Source: Arthrobacter sp. Y81 (lineage in GTDB: Bacteria; Actinomycetota; Actinomycetes; Actinomycetales; Micrococcaceae). Taken from it: 53,766 nucleotides of DNA. The stretch spans positions 1 through 53,766 of the forward strand of contig NZ_PJIL01000025.1 in the NCBI RefSeq assembly GCF_002929335.1, read 5' to 3'. A program made the position numbers and the translations under genes. The notes under the pieces were generated by a model. The model was not told the origin of the DNA, ran no database searches, and saw nothing but the letters and a program-made list of their open reading frames with translations. This document shows positions 8,117 through 16,517 of the stretch, piece by piece; positions within the stretch are counted from its first letter, which is position 1; each line of letters begins with the position of its first letter.

Positions 8117-8755
8117 CTAAGAGTTCGCCTCCGCGCGGCTCCTGATCCCGTCCAGCATCCGCCGGGACATGATGAAACTGACAACCTCCACCGCTTCGAC
8201 CAGGCACCGGGTCCACCACTGCCGGTAGGCGTAACGCTCCCGCACCAGCAGCCGGGTGGTGCCGTCGGGCTGCGGCTGCAGGACAAATGCCCAGCTGAAA
8301 TCGAACGGCCCCGGCGGTGAACCGGGAGGAACACGCAGCACGAGCGCATTGTCCGGGTCCACCAACCCCACTTCCAGGTCAGCGGAGGCTGCCGGTGCCA
8401 GGTGAAAGCGATCGCCGACTTTGATGTCCTGCCACTCCGGGTGGATGCGGTCGGCACTGTGGATGTCCAGGCCGGCGAGGTTTTCCAGGAAGTCGTAGCT
8501 GTAGAGTCCGCCGCGTCCCTGCCCCATCTGCGCCAGCCAGGGCCACACCTCATTCGCCGGAGCCTTGATGGTGATGGCCCGCGTGGACTGCAGATCCGCA
8601 GTAGACAGGAGATCGTCGCCCGGGAGCCCGCCGTCGGCTTCGGCGTCCGTGGCACCCCAGCGCAAGTGGAAGCGCCGGAACAGGAAGCCCGATGCCACCA
8701 GCCAGGCGAGCACTGCGGGCTTGGAAATGTGCTTCACGTTCTGCGACTTGGTCAT
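8117..8755 (-). CDS. SRPBCC-family protein with N-terminal membrane anchor
   Basis: About 212 residues. After a short hydrophobic stretch (AVLAWLVASGFLF), the rest reads as a START/SRPBCC lipid- or ligand-binding fold: TRAITIKAPANEVWPWLAQMG, then GLYSYDFLENLAG, WQDIKVGDRFHL and a C-terminal helix. Actinobacterial relatives are annotated as SRPBCC family proteins of unknown role. The ATG at 8755 is preferred to 8797 because TGGAG lies just upstream. It probably heads a transcript with the amidohydrolase gene. Confidence 0.7.
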   Translation of the reverse strand: MTKSQNVKHISKPAVLAWLVASGFLFRRFHLRWGATDAEADGGLPGDDLLSTADLQSTRAITIKAPANEVWPWLAQMGQGRGGLYSYDFLENLAGLDIHSADRIHPEWQDIKVGDRFHLAPAASADLEVGLVDPDNALVLRVPPGSPPGPFDFSWAFVLQPQPDGTTRLLVRERYAYRQWWTRCLVEAVEVVSFIMSRRMLDGIRSRAEANS

Positions 8756-8855
8756 CCGGCAATTCTCCAGACCGCCGGTTCCCCTGTCACGGGCCATAAG
8801 CCCCGCCCCGGTTCACTCCGGCAGGCTCACGCCGGTCTGCCCCATGCCTTACGTA

Positions 8856-8875
8856 TAAGGGACTTTCGTCCCTTA
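8856..8875 (+). promoter_or_regulatory. DosR/DevR (OsdR)-type dormancy box
   Basis: TAAGGGACTTTCGTCCCTTA is a perfect inverted repeat of 8 bases around TTTC. It closely matches the GGGACT-N-GTCCC operator of the actinobacterial DosR/DevR/OsdR response regulators, which switch genes on under hypoxia, nitric oxide or redox stress. It sits in the gap between the divergent SRPBCC gene and the STAS-alcohol dehydrogenase pair, 82 bases before the first candidate start. The sequence match is direct; regulator and regulation are inferred. Confidence 0.6.
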
Positions 8876-9046
8876 CCCTTGCTGGGCGGAGCCGCCATCC
8901 TTGATGTGGGGCATCTCACGTCTGCGTTACTCACGCACGCACCTTGGGGAGGGGAAATGCTTCGCCGATCAGCAACCGGTCTCGCTAAAAAATTGGGGAA
9001 GGGCTGGCGCAGTGCGCCTCCCGGACATAGCAGGAGACCCGGCTTC

Positions 9047-9448
9047 ATGAATCAGCACGCACGAACTGTCCTGGGTACCCGACCCGCCGTCCACTCCCGT
9101 CATGGAGCCCCATCCACCACGCATTACGAACATTCAGAGCACCGGCTGAAGATTGTGGTCCGCATTGAAGCGGACTTGGAGGCCGCCAGCCTTGAAGTCC
9201 GCGGCGTGGTGACAGGGGCCAGCCTTCGTGCGCTGTATGTGGTGGCGCGGCGAACAACGTCGCTGCTGCACGGCAAGGAGCTCACCATCGATCTTTCCCG
9301 TGCCAGGGTTACCGACACGGTCCTCGAGCAACTCCATGAATGTGCACGCCTGTCCCGGCTGGCCACAGGAGTGGACAGCTCGGTAGTGCCGTGCCGCGTG
9401 AAAATCGTGGATCCCGGCTTCATCCACACAGTGAAGGAGTACGCATGA
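9047..9448 (+). CDS. STAS-like small protein coupled to alcohol dehydrogenase
   Basis: A 133-residue soluble protein. The segment from about 30 to 110 (RLKIVVRIEADLEAASLEV, then GKELTIDLSRARVTDTVLEQL) has the strand-helix pattern of STAS domains of anti-sigma-factor antagonists, but the usual phosphorylatable serine in a DLS-G-V/L context is not clear. The ATG at 9047 has AGGAGA upstream; an in-frame ATG at 8957 behind GGGGAGGGG is an alternative that would add a basic 30-residue N-terminus. Its stop overlaps the dehydrogenase start (ATGA), so both are made together. Role unknown. Confidence 0.6.
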   Translation: MNQHARTVLGTRPAVHSRHGAPSTTHYEHSEHRLKIVVRIEADLEAASLEVRGVVTGASLRALYVVARRTTSLLHGKELTIDLSRARVTDTVLEQLHECARLSRLATGVDSSVVPCRVKIVDPGFIHTVKEYA

Positions 9449-10500
9449 AAGCGCTCGTGTACGGAGGCCCCGGTGAAAAGTCGTGGACCGACGTCCCGGA
9501 TCCCAAGATCCAGAACCCCAGCGACGTGATCGTCAAAGTGGACACCACCACCATCTGTGGAACGGACCTGCACATCCTCAAAGGGGACGTGCCGGCGGTG
9601 CAGAAAGGCCGGATCCTGGGCCACGAAGGCGTGGGAACCATCACCGAGGTGGGCTCCTCGGTCACCAGCCTGAAAGTAGGGGACCGGGTCATCATCTCCT
9701 GCATCAAGTCCTGCGGCCACTGCGCCAACTGCAAGACCGGCCTTTACTCGCACTGCATGGGCGAGGAAGGGGCAGCAGGTATCGGCTGGGTCTTCGGACA
9801 CCTGATCGACGGTACGCAGGCCGAATACGTGCGCGTCCCGTACGCGGAGAACTCGCTGCACCTTCTCCCCGAAGGGGTCAGCGACGACCAGGCCGTGATG
9901 CTCTCCGACATCCTGCCCACCGGCTTTGAAATCGGTGTGCAGTACGGGCGGGTCAAGCCGGGGGACACCGTGGCGGTTGTCGGCGCGGGGCCGGTCGGGT
10001 TGGCAGCAATCGCCACCGCCGGGCTGTACGGCGCTGCAACCATCATCGCGATCGACCTTGACGCGAACCGGCTGGAAAAGTCCCGCGAATTCGGCGCCAC
10101 CAACGTGGTCCTCTCCGGCGACGCCGACTGGAAGGAACAGGTGCTGGCGCTCACGGACGGACAGGGCGTGGATGTGGCCATAGAAGCGGTGGGCATCCCG
10201 GCGACCTTCAGCATGTGCACGGAGATCGTGCGCCCCGGCGGCAACGTGGCCAACGTGGGTGTGCACGGCAAGTCCGTGGAACTGCATGTGGAGAACCTCT
10301 GGATCCAGAACATCAACATCAGCATGGGCCTGGTCAATGCCAACACCACGCCGATGCTCCTCAAGCTGGTGGCCCAGAAGAAGGTTCCGGCCGAGAAATT
10401 CGCCACCCACCATTTCACGTTCGACCAGTTCATGGACGCCTACGACACCTTCGCCCGCGCCGCCGAAACCAAGGCACTCAAAGTGGTGATCAAGGCGTGA
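9445..10500 (+). CDS. Zinc-dependent alcohol dehydrogenase
   Basis: A 351-residue medium-chain dehydrogenase. Catalytic zinc ligands are in TTTICGTDLHIL and GRILGHEGVG; the structural zinc cysteines are in CIKSCGHCANCKTGLYSHC; the Rossmann glycine motif is GAGPVGLAA; and GVHGKSVEL follows the cofactor domain. The LHILKGDVPAV and MLSDILPTGFE segments are typical of the actinobacterial stress-linked alcohol dehydrogenases. It reduces or oxidises a primary or secondary alcohol/aldehyde with NAD(P). It shares a transcript with the STAS-like gene behind a DosR-type box, fitting a role in redox balance when oxygen is limiting. Physiological substrate unknown. Confidence 0.92.
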   Translation: MKALVYGGPGEKSWTDVPDPKIQNPSDVIVKVDTTTICGTDLHILKGDVPAVQKGRILGHEGVGTITEVGSSVTSLKVGDRVIISCIKSCGHCANCKTGLYSHCMGEEGAAGIGWVFGHLIDGTQAEYVRVPYAENSLHLLPEGVSDDQAVMLSDILPTGFEIGVQYGRVKPGDTVAVVGAGPVGLAAIATAGLYGAATIIAIDLDANRLEKSREFGATNVVLSGDADWKEQVLALTDGQGVDVAIEAVGIPATFSMCTEIVRPGGNVANVGVHGKSVELHVENLWIQNINISMGLVNANTTPMLLKLVAQKKVPAEKFATHHFTFDQFMDAYDTFARAAETKALKVVIKA

Positions 10501-10505
10501 AATCA

Positions 10506-10528
10506 GCGCCCGCTCAAAGAGCGGGCGC
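10506..10528 (+). terminator. Perfect 10-base-pair hairpin after the dehydrogenase gene
   Basis: GCGCCCGCTC-AAA-GAGCGGGCGC, starting 6 bases after the stop codon. The stem is perfect and GC-only bar its ends, but no T-run follows, so it may attenuate or protect the 3' end rather than terminate fully before the DUF4389 gene. Confidence 0.55.
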
Positions 10529-10572
10529 ATAAGACTCCGGGGGGCCAAGTAAGAGGCAAGAAAGGACTGGCC

Positions 10573-12315
10573 ATGAAACCAGGCCGGATAGTCATGCTGG
10601 TACTCGGCACCCTCGCCGCCCTGATGGGGCTTGGACTACTGACAGCTGCCGGTGCCGTCGGATGGGTCAACTTCCAGCAGCGCGACAACGGATATTTGAC
10701 CACGCCCACCGAGCGCTATGACGTGGCCACGCGGGCTATCACGTCGCCCGGCCTGGACGTCCTGGTGGACGAGGAACTGCCGGACGTCCTGCCGGTGGAC
10801 AGTGCGGGACGTCTGCTGTTGCGCGGCACGGCGGCATCCGGCCAGCAGATCTTCATCGGCATCGGACCCCAGGAGGACGTGGCCCGGTACCTCGACAACG
10901 TCCGGCATTCCGAAATCACCAAATTGGACTCCTACCCGTTCCGCGTCGAGTACCGTGAGGTCCCCGGCAACGCCGAACCCGCTGCCCCCGGGACGCAGCC
11001 ATTCTGGTCCACCTCCGCCCAGGGAACCGGCACCCAGCAGATTGAGTGGGACCTCCGCAGCGGCCGCTGGGCAGTGGTGGTCATGAACGCCGACGGCGCC
11101 GCTCCCGTTTCCGTTGACCTGCAGGCTGGCGTTCGGTCCGATCTGTTGTGGCCGGTCTTCATCGGGCTGCTGATCGGCGGCATCGCGCTGCTGGCCGTGG
11201 GTGTGCCGCTCATCGTTGCCGGCGCCGCAGGACTCGGCAGGCACGGCCCGCCGCCGCATTACCCGGTCGCCGGTCACGTGGAACCGACGGGCGTGCCCGG
11301 AGGCCCGGAAGCACGAGCCCCGGGGGCCGCAGCACCGTACCCCGCAGCGCCATCCGCCACAGGCGCATACGCCGCAGTTCCCTACCCCACGGCGGCTGCG
11401 GCGATTCCGCCCGCAGGAGGCCGTACGCCGCTGCCCACGGATCCGCAGCCCTCGGACACCTCCAGATATCCTGTACGGCTGAACGGGTACCTCGACCCCG
11501 GGCTCTCCCGCGGAATGTGGCTGATCAAGTGGTTCCTGGCGATCCCGCACTACATCGTGCTGTTCTTCCTGTGGTTCGCATTCTTCGTGACCACCATCGT
11601 GGCCGGCTTCGCCATCCTATTCACCGGCCGCTACCCGCGCTCGCTGTTCAACTTCAACGTGGGCGTCCTGCGGTGGAACTGGCGGGTGGCCTTCTACGCC
11701 TACGCAGCCATAGGGACGGACCGCTACCCGCCCTTCACGCTGGCACGGACCGACTACCCGGCGGATTTCGACGTCGAGTACCCCGAGCACCTCTCCCGGG
11801 GCCTGGTGCTGATCAAATGGTGGCTGTTGGCGCTTCCACAGCTCCTGATTGTCTCCGCATTCTCTGGCGCGGCAAGCACCTGGGGCAACCGGCGCACCTG
11901 GGTGGATGGCAGATGGGTGGACGGCACCTGGGTTGATGGAACCTGGGTGGGCTACCAAGGCGGCGGCGGGATCTCGTTGATCGGGCTGCTGGTGATCGTG
12001 GCCGGCTTCAGCCTGCTGTTCACGGGCCGCTTCGGCCGGAGGCTCTTTGACCTGCTGATCGGCCTGAACCGCTGGACGCACCGCGTTATTGCCTACGTGG
12101 CGCTGATGCGTGACGAATACCCGCCGTTCCGCCTCGACATGGGCCCGGCGGATCCGGCCGAAGCTCCGCCAGCCGGCTACCTGCCGCCGCCGGTCCCCGC
12201 CTCGCAAACGGAAATGCCCCCGGGCCCTCCGGCGTCCCCTGCCACGGAGCCGCCTGCGGCGCCGCGCACCGAGCCCCCGCGCACCGAGCCTCCGGGTGAA
12301 CCCCGCCAGCCCTAG
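10573..12315 (+). CDS. Two-domain DUF4389 membrane protein
   Basis: A 580-residue protein. An N-terminal membrane segment (about 5-30) is followed by an extracytoplasmic region of about 160 residues, a second membrane helix (about 190-220), a Pro/Ala-rich linker, then two DUF4389-type repeats. Each repeat has the pattern YP-x-L-x-x-G, SRGxxLIKWxLxIPxx, LFTGRYPR/FGRRLFD and a basic-aromatic end with RYPPF or EYPPF (about 295-400 and 410-545). A short WVDG repeat interrupts the second. The C-terminal 50 residues are Pro/Glu/Thr-rich. No function is known for the family. It lies downstream of the dehydrogenase and may join its stress transcript. Confidence 0.8.
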   Translation: MKPGRIVMLVLGTLAALMGLGLLTAAGAVGWVNFQQRDNGYLTTPTERYDVATRAITSPGLDVLVDEELPDVLPVDSAGRLLLRGTAASGQQIFIGIGPQEDVARYLDNVRHSEITKLDSYPFRVEYREVPGNAEPAAPGTQPFWSTSAQGTGTQQIEWDLRSGRWAVVVMNADGAAPVSVDLQAGVRSDLLWPVFIGLLIGGIALLAVGVPLIVAGAAGLGRHGPPPHYPVAGHVEPTGVPGGPEARAPGAAAPYPAAPSATGAYAAVPYPTAAAAIPPAGGRTPLPTDPQPSDTSRYPVRLNGYLDPGLSRGMWLIKWFLAIPHYIVLFFLWFAFFVTTIVAGFAILFTGRYPRSLFNFNVGVLRWNWRVAFYAYAAIGTDRYPPFTLARTDYPADFDVEYPEHLSRGLVLIKWWLLALPQLLIVSAFSGAASTWGNRRTWVDGRWVDGTWVDGTWVGYQGGGGISLIGLLVIVAGFSLLFTGRFGRRLFDLLIGLNRWTHRVIAYVALMRDEYPPFRLDMGPADPAEAPPAGYLPPPVPASQTEMPPGPPASPATEPPAAPRTEPPRTEPPGEPRQP

Positions 12316-12328
12316 GAGTGCGCCAACC

Positions 12329-12457
12329 CTAGGGGCCGGTGGCCACCACCACCAGGCTTCCGTCCGGGTCCTGCAGGTACGCCACGCGTTTGCCCCACGG
12401 CTGGTCTTGCGGTTCCTTGGTTATGGTCCGAATCTGCTCCCGGGCAGCCGTGCTGTC
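12329..12457 (-). pseudogene. VOC/glyoxalase-family gene remnant (C-terminal end only)
   Basis: The minus strand encodes REQIRTITKEPQD and PWGKRVAYLQDPDGSLV, which is the standard C-terminal strand of vicinal-oxygen-chelate proteins, ending in a proper stop. Upstream the similarity stops and the frame runs into the divergent SDR gene's 5' region, so only about 40 codons of a roughly 120-codon gene remain. It is read as a decayed gene truncated at its 5' end. Confidence 0.6.
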
Positions 12458-12546
12458 AAGGCACGGGGAAACGTGCCGCCCTTGCCACCTGCCGCCCACA
12501 GGAAGATAGTGGGAGGAATCGTCCACTTCGGGGCAGGAGGCCCGCA

Positions 12547-13329
12547 ATGCCGCTGGAAAACGCTACCGGGTCGACCGGTCTCCTGCAGGGCCGAACCGCC
12601 CTCGTGTACGGCGCCGGCGGTCCCGTCGGAGGCGCTGTCGCCCGGGCCTTCGCGGCGGAAGGCGCGGACGTCTTCCTGGCCGGCCGCACAGAATCCCGCA
12701 TCCTCAAAGTAGCCCGGGACATCCGCGAGGCGGGCGGCAGCGCGGACACCGCCGTCGTCGACGCCCTGGACGAAACCCAGGTGAACGCCTTCGTGGACCA
12801 GGCCGCAAAGAAGACCAAGCGCATCGACATCTCCTTCAACCTGATCTCGTACGGGGACGTCCAGCAGCCGCTGATGGACATCTCCGCGGACGACTTCAGC
12901 CAGCCCATCACCGCAGCAACACGGACGCACTTCCTCACTACCCGGGCCGCGGCGCGGCACATGGTCCGCCAGCGTTCCGGCGTCGTGTTGATGTTCGGCG
13001 GCTCCGGCCCGCAGACCCTGCACGGGCTGGGCGGGTTCAAGATCGCGCTGGACGCCATGGAGGGGCAGCGCCGGCAGTGGGCGCTCGAACTCGGCAAGAA
13101 CGGCATCCGGGTGGTCACGATGGTGACGGGCGGGATCGTGGAAACCATTCCCTGGCAAGCAGAGGGCCGTGAAGAGATAGTGGAGGAAATCACGCGGACG
13201 GCGCACCTGAACCGGACGGCGACGCTGGAGGACGTGGGCAACGTGGCCGTGTTTATCGCCTCGGACCGGGCGGGCGCCATCACCGATGCCACCGTGAACA
13301 TTTCCTGCGGCGCGATCGTGGACTACTGA
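12547..13329 (+). CDS. Short-chain dehydrogenase/reductase, atypical active site
   Basis: A 260-residue SDR-fold protein with the N-terminal cofactor motif GAGGPVGGAVA, FLAGRTESR for cofactor selection, NLISYGD in the position of the NNAG strand and FIASDRAGAITDATVNISCGAI at the C-terminus. The active-site YxxxK is not intact: the region reads GLGGFKIALDAM, where the lysine is kept but the residue four before it is Leu instead of Tyr. It may therefore be non-catalytic or use another acid. It partly overlaps, tail to tail, the DUF1003 gene. Confidence 0.85.
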   Translation: MPLENATGSTGLLQGRTALVYGAGGPVGGAVARAFAAEGADVFLAGRTESRILKVARDIREAGGSADTAVVDALDETQVNAFVDQAAKKTKRIDISFNLISYGDVQQPLMDISADDFSQPITAATRTHFLTTRAAARHMVRQRSGVVLMFGGSGPQTLHGLGGFKIALDAMEGQRRQWALELGKNGIRVVTMVTGGIVETIPWQAEGREEIVEEITRTAHLNRTATLEDVGNVAVFIASDRAGAITDATVNISCGAIVDY

Positions 13330-13757
13330 GGCCTTGCCCCGCCGTCCCGTTCGCGGTCCGCGAGGAGCTGCCGCAGTTCCCGAAGGATCTCCAGCTGCTG
13401 GTTGTTGATGGCGGTGAGCTTCTGGATTTCGGCTTCCGCCCGTACGTCCGTGTCGAAGTCATGCTGGGCCATGGCAGCTGCGATGGCATCCTGCCGCTTG
13501 GCGGCGATGAGCAGGATGGCACCCTGCAGGCCGGCCAGCATGGACAGGAAGAGGTTCAGCAGGATGTAGGGGTACGGATCCCAAGCGTTGTTGGCAAGAA
13601 CAAATGAATTAACCAGCGCCCACGCCATCATGGACGCCAGGAAGATTCCCACGAACGGCCAGCTGCCCATCCCGTTGCGGAGGACGTCAGCTGCCCGTTG
13701 CCCCCTGCTCAGCCCGGCCTTGTGCTCGGCGTGCCACGTGTTCCTGTGCTGGCTCAT
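13323..13757 (-). CDS. DUF1003 membrane protein
   Basis: A 144-residue protein with two transmembrane helices (about 33-55 and 65-88) joined by the family hallmark WDPYPYILLNLFLSMLAGLQGAIL, then a helical charged tail that likely forms a coiled coil. DUF1003 proteins are widespread small inner-membrane proteins of unknown function, often near stress genes. Its stop codon overlaps the SDR gene end by 7 bases on the opposite strand. Confidence 0.9.
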   Translation of the reverse strand: MSQHRNTWHAEHKAGLSRGQRAADVLRNGMGSWPFVGIFLASMMAWALVNSFVLANNAWDPYPYILLNLFLSMLAGLQGAILLIAAKRQDAIAAAMAQHDFDTDVRAEAEIQKLTAINNQQLEILRELRQLLADRERDGGARPQ

Positions 13758-13797
13758 GTGCCCAGCGTAGGCGCAGGAGCGGGCGCAGCAACGGCTC

Positions 13798-14457
13798 CTA
13801 GGCCACCAGGTTGTCCGCGGCGGTGTCCATGTGTTCGCGGATGGTCTTGCGGGCCAGGGAGGCGTCCCCGGTTTCGATGGCGGCCACGATGTCGTGGTGC
13901 CGGTCCACGCTCATGTTTGAAACGCCTTTTTCCAGCCCGGCGAACATGATGGACATCCGGATGGAGCCTTCGAGTGATTCCCAGGAGTGGAGCAGTGTCT
14001 CGTTGCCGGTGAGGCGGCACAGAGTGCGGTGGAATTCGAGGTCCGATTCGATCCGCTCCTCGAGGGTGCCCTTGGTGGCTGCATCCATGGCGCCGATGGC
14101 CGCCCGCAGCGAGCCGATGACGTGCTGGCGGTCCGGAAGTTCACACAGGGTGCGGGCAGCCAGTGATTCCAGTGCGGCACGCACGGAGTAGATGTCCCGG
14201 ATTTCCTTGGCATCAAGGTGCCGGACGGACAGCCGGCCCCGCGGGCCTGCTGACAGCAGCCCTTCCTGCTCCAGCTGCCGCAGCGCTTCCCGGAGTGTTC
14301 CCCGGCTGATCTGGAGCATGTCCGAGAGTTCGGTTTCCACCAGGTGCCGCCCGGGTTCCAGCTCACCGCTGGTGATGGCGGTGCGCAGCGCGGAAAGGGC
14401 CTGCTCGCGGAGGCTCCTCTTTTGCAGTCCCAGCAGGGGTGCTGTTGCTCCGGCCAT
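13798..14457 (-). CDS. FadR-type GntR regulator of the sugar-catabolism island
   Basis: A 219-residue protein with a winged helix (about 12-75, ISRGTLREALRQLEQEGLL) and an FCD sensor domain (about 90-210, with DLEFHRTLCRLTGNE and DRHHDIVAAIETGD). It lies downstream, in the same orientation, of the transketolase-MFS genes' control side and next to them. An operator-like CTGTTTACAG site lies in its own upstream region and three more lie ahead of the MFS gene and the divergent isomerase operon, so it is the obvious local regulator. The ligand is presumably a sugar acid or phosphorylated intermediate; that is inference. Confidence 0.88.
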   Translation of the reverse strand: MAGATAPLLGLQKRSLREQALSALRTAITSGELEPGRHLVETELSDMLQISRGTLREALRQLEQEGLLSAGPRGRLSVRHLDAKEIRDIYSVRAALESLAARTLCELPDRQHVIGSLRAAIGAMDAATKGTLEERIESDLEFHRTLCRLTGNETLLHSWESLEGSIRMSIMFAGLEKGVSNMSVDRHHDIVAAIETGDASLARKTIREHMDTAADNLVA

Positions 14458-14482
14458 CGTGGTACGTCCTCAATGTCAGTGG

Positions 14483-14496
14483 TCGACTGTTTACAG
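14483..14496 (+). promoter_or_regulatory. GntR operator candidate upstream of the regulator gene
   Basis: TCGACTGTTTACAG, 26 bases before the regulator's start codon. It shares the partially palindromic core CTGT-TN-ACAG with the three sites at 17902-17985. A weaker related stretch, GTTAACTGTTGAT, follows at about 14504-14516. Candidate autoregulatory site. Confidence 0.55.
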
Positions 14497-14589
14497 CCTG
14501 TGTGTTAACTGTTGATGTTACGGCAGAAGCGCGGAACCGTCTCGTGTCCGGTCCGCGCTTCCGCCGTAGGTCTCATAACCGCCCTGCGG

Positions 14590-15612
14590 CTAGCCCAGTT
14601 CCGCGAGGACTTTCGCCACGATCCGCTGAACGGACAGGCCGTAGCGTTCGTGGAGGGTGGGCAGGGCGCCAGCGTCCAGGAACTCGTCCGGCAACGCCAC
14701 GGGAACCACTTTCTTGCCCAGGCCGGCGGTGACGACGGCGGAGGCCACGGTTTCGAACAGGCCCCCGATAACGCTGTGGTTTTCCAGCGTCACGGCCAGG
14801 CGGTCGGTGTTGATTTCGGCAAGGACAGTTTCGGCGTCGAAGGGTTTGATGGTGGGCGTGTGCACGACGGCGACGTCCACGTTGTGCTCCGCCAGTGCCT
14901 TGGCGGCCTGGAGGGCCCGCATGGTCATCAGCCCGCTGGAGATGAAGACGACGTCGTTCCCGCCGCGCAGGACCTTCGCCTTGCCGAGTTCGAAGGTATA
15001 GCCGTATTCGTCCAGGACGGTTGGGACGTTGCCGCGGAGCAGCCGCAGGTACGTGGGGCCTTCGCTGGCCGCGAGCTGGGGGACCGCCTGTTCGATGTCG
15101 ATGGAGTCGCAGGGATCCACGATGGTCAGGTTGGGCATGCCGCGGAAGATCGCCATGTCCTCGGTGGCCTGGTGGCTGGGACCGTACCCCGTGGTCAGTC
15201 CCGGCAGCCCGCCCACGATGTTCACGTTGAGGTTCGGCTCCGCGCTGTCCAGGCAGAGGAAGTCGTACGCACGCCGCGCCGCGAAGACCGAGTAGGTGGA
15301 CGCGAACGGCACCAGGCCGGTCTCGGCGAATCCGGCGGCGGCACCGAAGAGCAGCTGTTCGGCCATGCCCATCTGGAAGAACCGCTCCGGGAAGGCCTGC
15401 GCGAAGATGTGCATGTCCGTGTATTTGCCCAGGTCCGCGGTGAGGCCAACGATCTTGTCGTTCTCCTGCGCGGCCTTCACCAGGGCGTGTCCGAACGGTG
15501 CGGAGGCGGTCTTCTGGCCGGGATCAGCGAAGGACGCGATCATGGCCGATGTCTTCAGCTTCGGGGCGGTGCCCTTTGAGGCGGTGCCCGTGACTGCGGT
15601 GGCGGTGCTCAT
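14590..15612 (-). CDS. Transketolase, C-terminal subunit
   Basis: A 340-residue protein matching the pyrimidine-binding and C-terminal domains of transketolase when encoded as a separate subunit. Visible landmarks are GLTADLGKYTDMHIF, FFQMGMAEQLLFGAAAGFAETG (the conserved Glu of ThDP activation) and GPSHQATEDMAIFRGMPN. The start at 15612 has AAGGAAGGG upstream and overlaps the stop of the N-terminal subunit (ATGA), giving equal dosage. The pair transfers two-carbon units between ketose and aldose phosphates. In this island it is probably dedicated to the erythrose 4-phosphate made by the operon on the other strand. Confidence 0.9.
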   Translation of the reverse strand: MSTATAVTGTASKGTAPKLKTSAMIASFADPGQKTASAPFGHALVKAAQENDKIVGLTADLGKYTDMHIFAQAFPERFFQMGMAEQLLFGAAAGFAETGLVPFASTYSVFAARRAYDFLCLDSAEPNLNVNIVGGLPGLTTGYGPSHQATEDMAIFRGMPNLTIVDPCDSIDIEQAVPQLAASEGPTYLRLLRGNVPTVLDEYGYTFELGKAKVLRGGNDVVFISSGLMTMRALQAAKALAEHNVDVAVVHTPTIKPFDAETVLAEINTDRLAVTLENHSVIGGLFETVASAVVTAGLGKKVVPVALPDEFLDAGALPTLHERYGLSVQRIVAKVLAELG

Positions 15613-16517
15613 CGGCTTGCCCTTCCTTCGTATCCTGCGGTCAGTTGTTCGCGGCATTGCTGCCATTCGTGTTCCTCGATGCGCATGAAGTGCGCCTTCT
15701 CGCGCCCTTCCAGCAGCGGCACACCGCGGCCCACTTTCGTGTCGCACAGGATCACGGAAGGCCGTCCGACGGCGGCGGCCTGGGCGGCGGCGTTGTCGAA
15801 GGCCCGCAGGAGTTCTGCCATGTTGTTGCCGTCCACGCGCTGGGTGTACCAGCCGAAGGATTCCCACTTTTCCGTCACGGGCTCGGTGCGGAGCACGGTG
15901 TCGGTTTTCCCGTCCGCCTGCAGGGCATTGATGTCCACCATGGCGGTGAGGTTGCCCAGCTGGTGGTGGTGCGCGCCCATCGCGGCCTCCCAGGTGGAGC
16001 CTTCGTCCAGTTCGCCGTCGGAGAGGAAGTTGTACACCCTCGCCGTGGAGCCCTGGTAGCGGAGTCCGAGTGCCATGCCCACCGCGATGGTGAGGCCGTG
16101 GCCCAGGGAGCCGCCGGAGATTTCCATGCCCGGGGTGTAGGTGGACATTCCGGACATCGGCAGCCGGGAGTCGTCCGAGCCGTACGTCTCGAGTTCCTCC
16201 ACCGGAACAATCCCGGCCTCGGCCAGAGCAGCATAGTGGCCGATTGCGTAGTGCCCGGTGGAGAGCAGGAACCTGTCCCGGCCCTCCCATTCGGGGTTGG
16301 CGGCCTGGAATCGGAGCTGGTCCGCATAGACGGCGGCCAGCATGTCCGCGGCACCGAGGGCCTGGCCCACGTAGCCCTGGCCCTGGACCTCGCCCATGGT
16401 CAGGGCGTGGTGGCGGATCCGGTAGGCGGCGGCTGAAACATTGTCGACGCGTTCTGTGGTGGGAGCCATGGTTTCCTGTGCGGCAGTCATGGGAGCTTCT
16501 TCTGCGGTGGCGGTCAT
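15609..16517 (-). CDS. Transketolase, N-terminal (ThDP-binding) subunit
   Basis: A 302-residue protein equivalent to the first domain of transketolase. It shows RFLLSTGHYAIGHYAALAEAG, the SGGSLGHGLTIAVGMAL glycine stretch and the diphosphate/Mg motif LSDGELDEGSTWEAAM followed by LTAMVDIN. Split transketolases are common beside sugar catabolic genes. The first ~20 residues are low-complexity. Its start overlaps the MFS stop (TGATG) and its stop overlaps the second subunit's start, so MFS, N-subunit and C-subunit form one coupled operon. Confidence 0.9.
   Translation of the reverse strand: MTATAEEAPMTAAQETMAPTTERVDNVSAAAYRIRHHALTMGEVQGQGYVGQALGAADMLAAVYADQLRFQAANPEWEGRDRFLLSTGHYAIGHYAALAEAGIVPVEELETYGSDDSRLPMSGMSTYTPGMEISGGSLGHGLTIAVGMALGLRYQGSTARVYNFLSDGELDEGSTWEAAMGAHHHQLGNLTAMVDINALQADGKTDTVLRTEPVTEKWESFGWYTQRVDGNNMAELLRAFDNAAAQAAAVGRPSVILCDTKVGRGVPLLEGREKAHFMRIEEHEWQQCREQLTAGYEGRASR

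Noticed and set aside
10506..10528. Full intrinsic terminator between the alcohol dehydrogenase and DUF4389 genes
   Set aside because: The stem is perfect but no T-run follows, so I only call it a hairpin with possible terminator role.
14590..16290. One continuous 566-codon frame suggesting a single transketolase protein
   Set aside because: The frame before 15612 is a shadow of the N-terminal subunit gene; the true second gene starts at 15612 behind AAGGAAGGG with an ATGA overlap.
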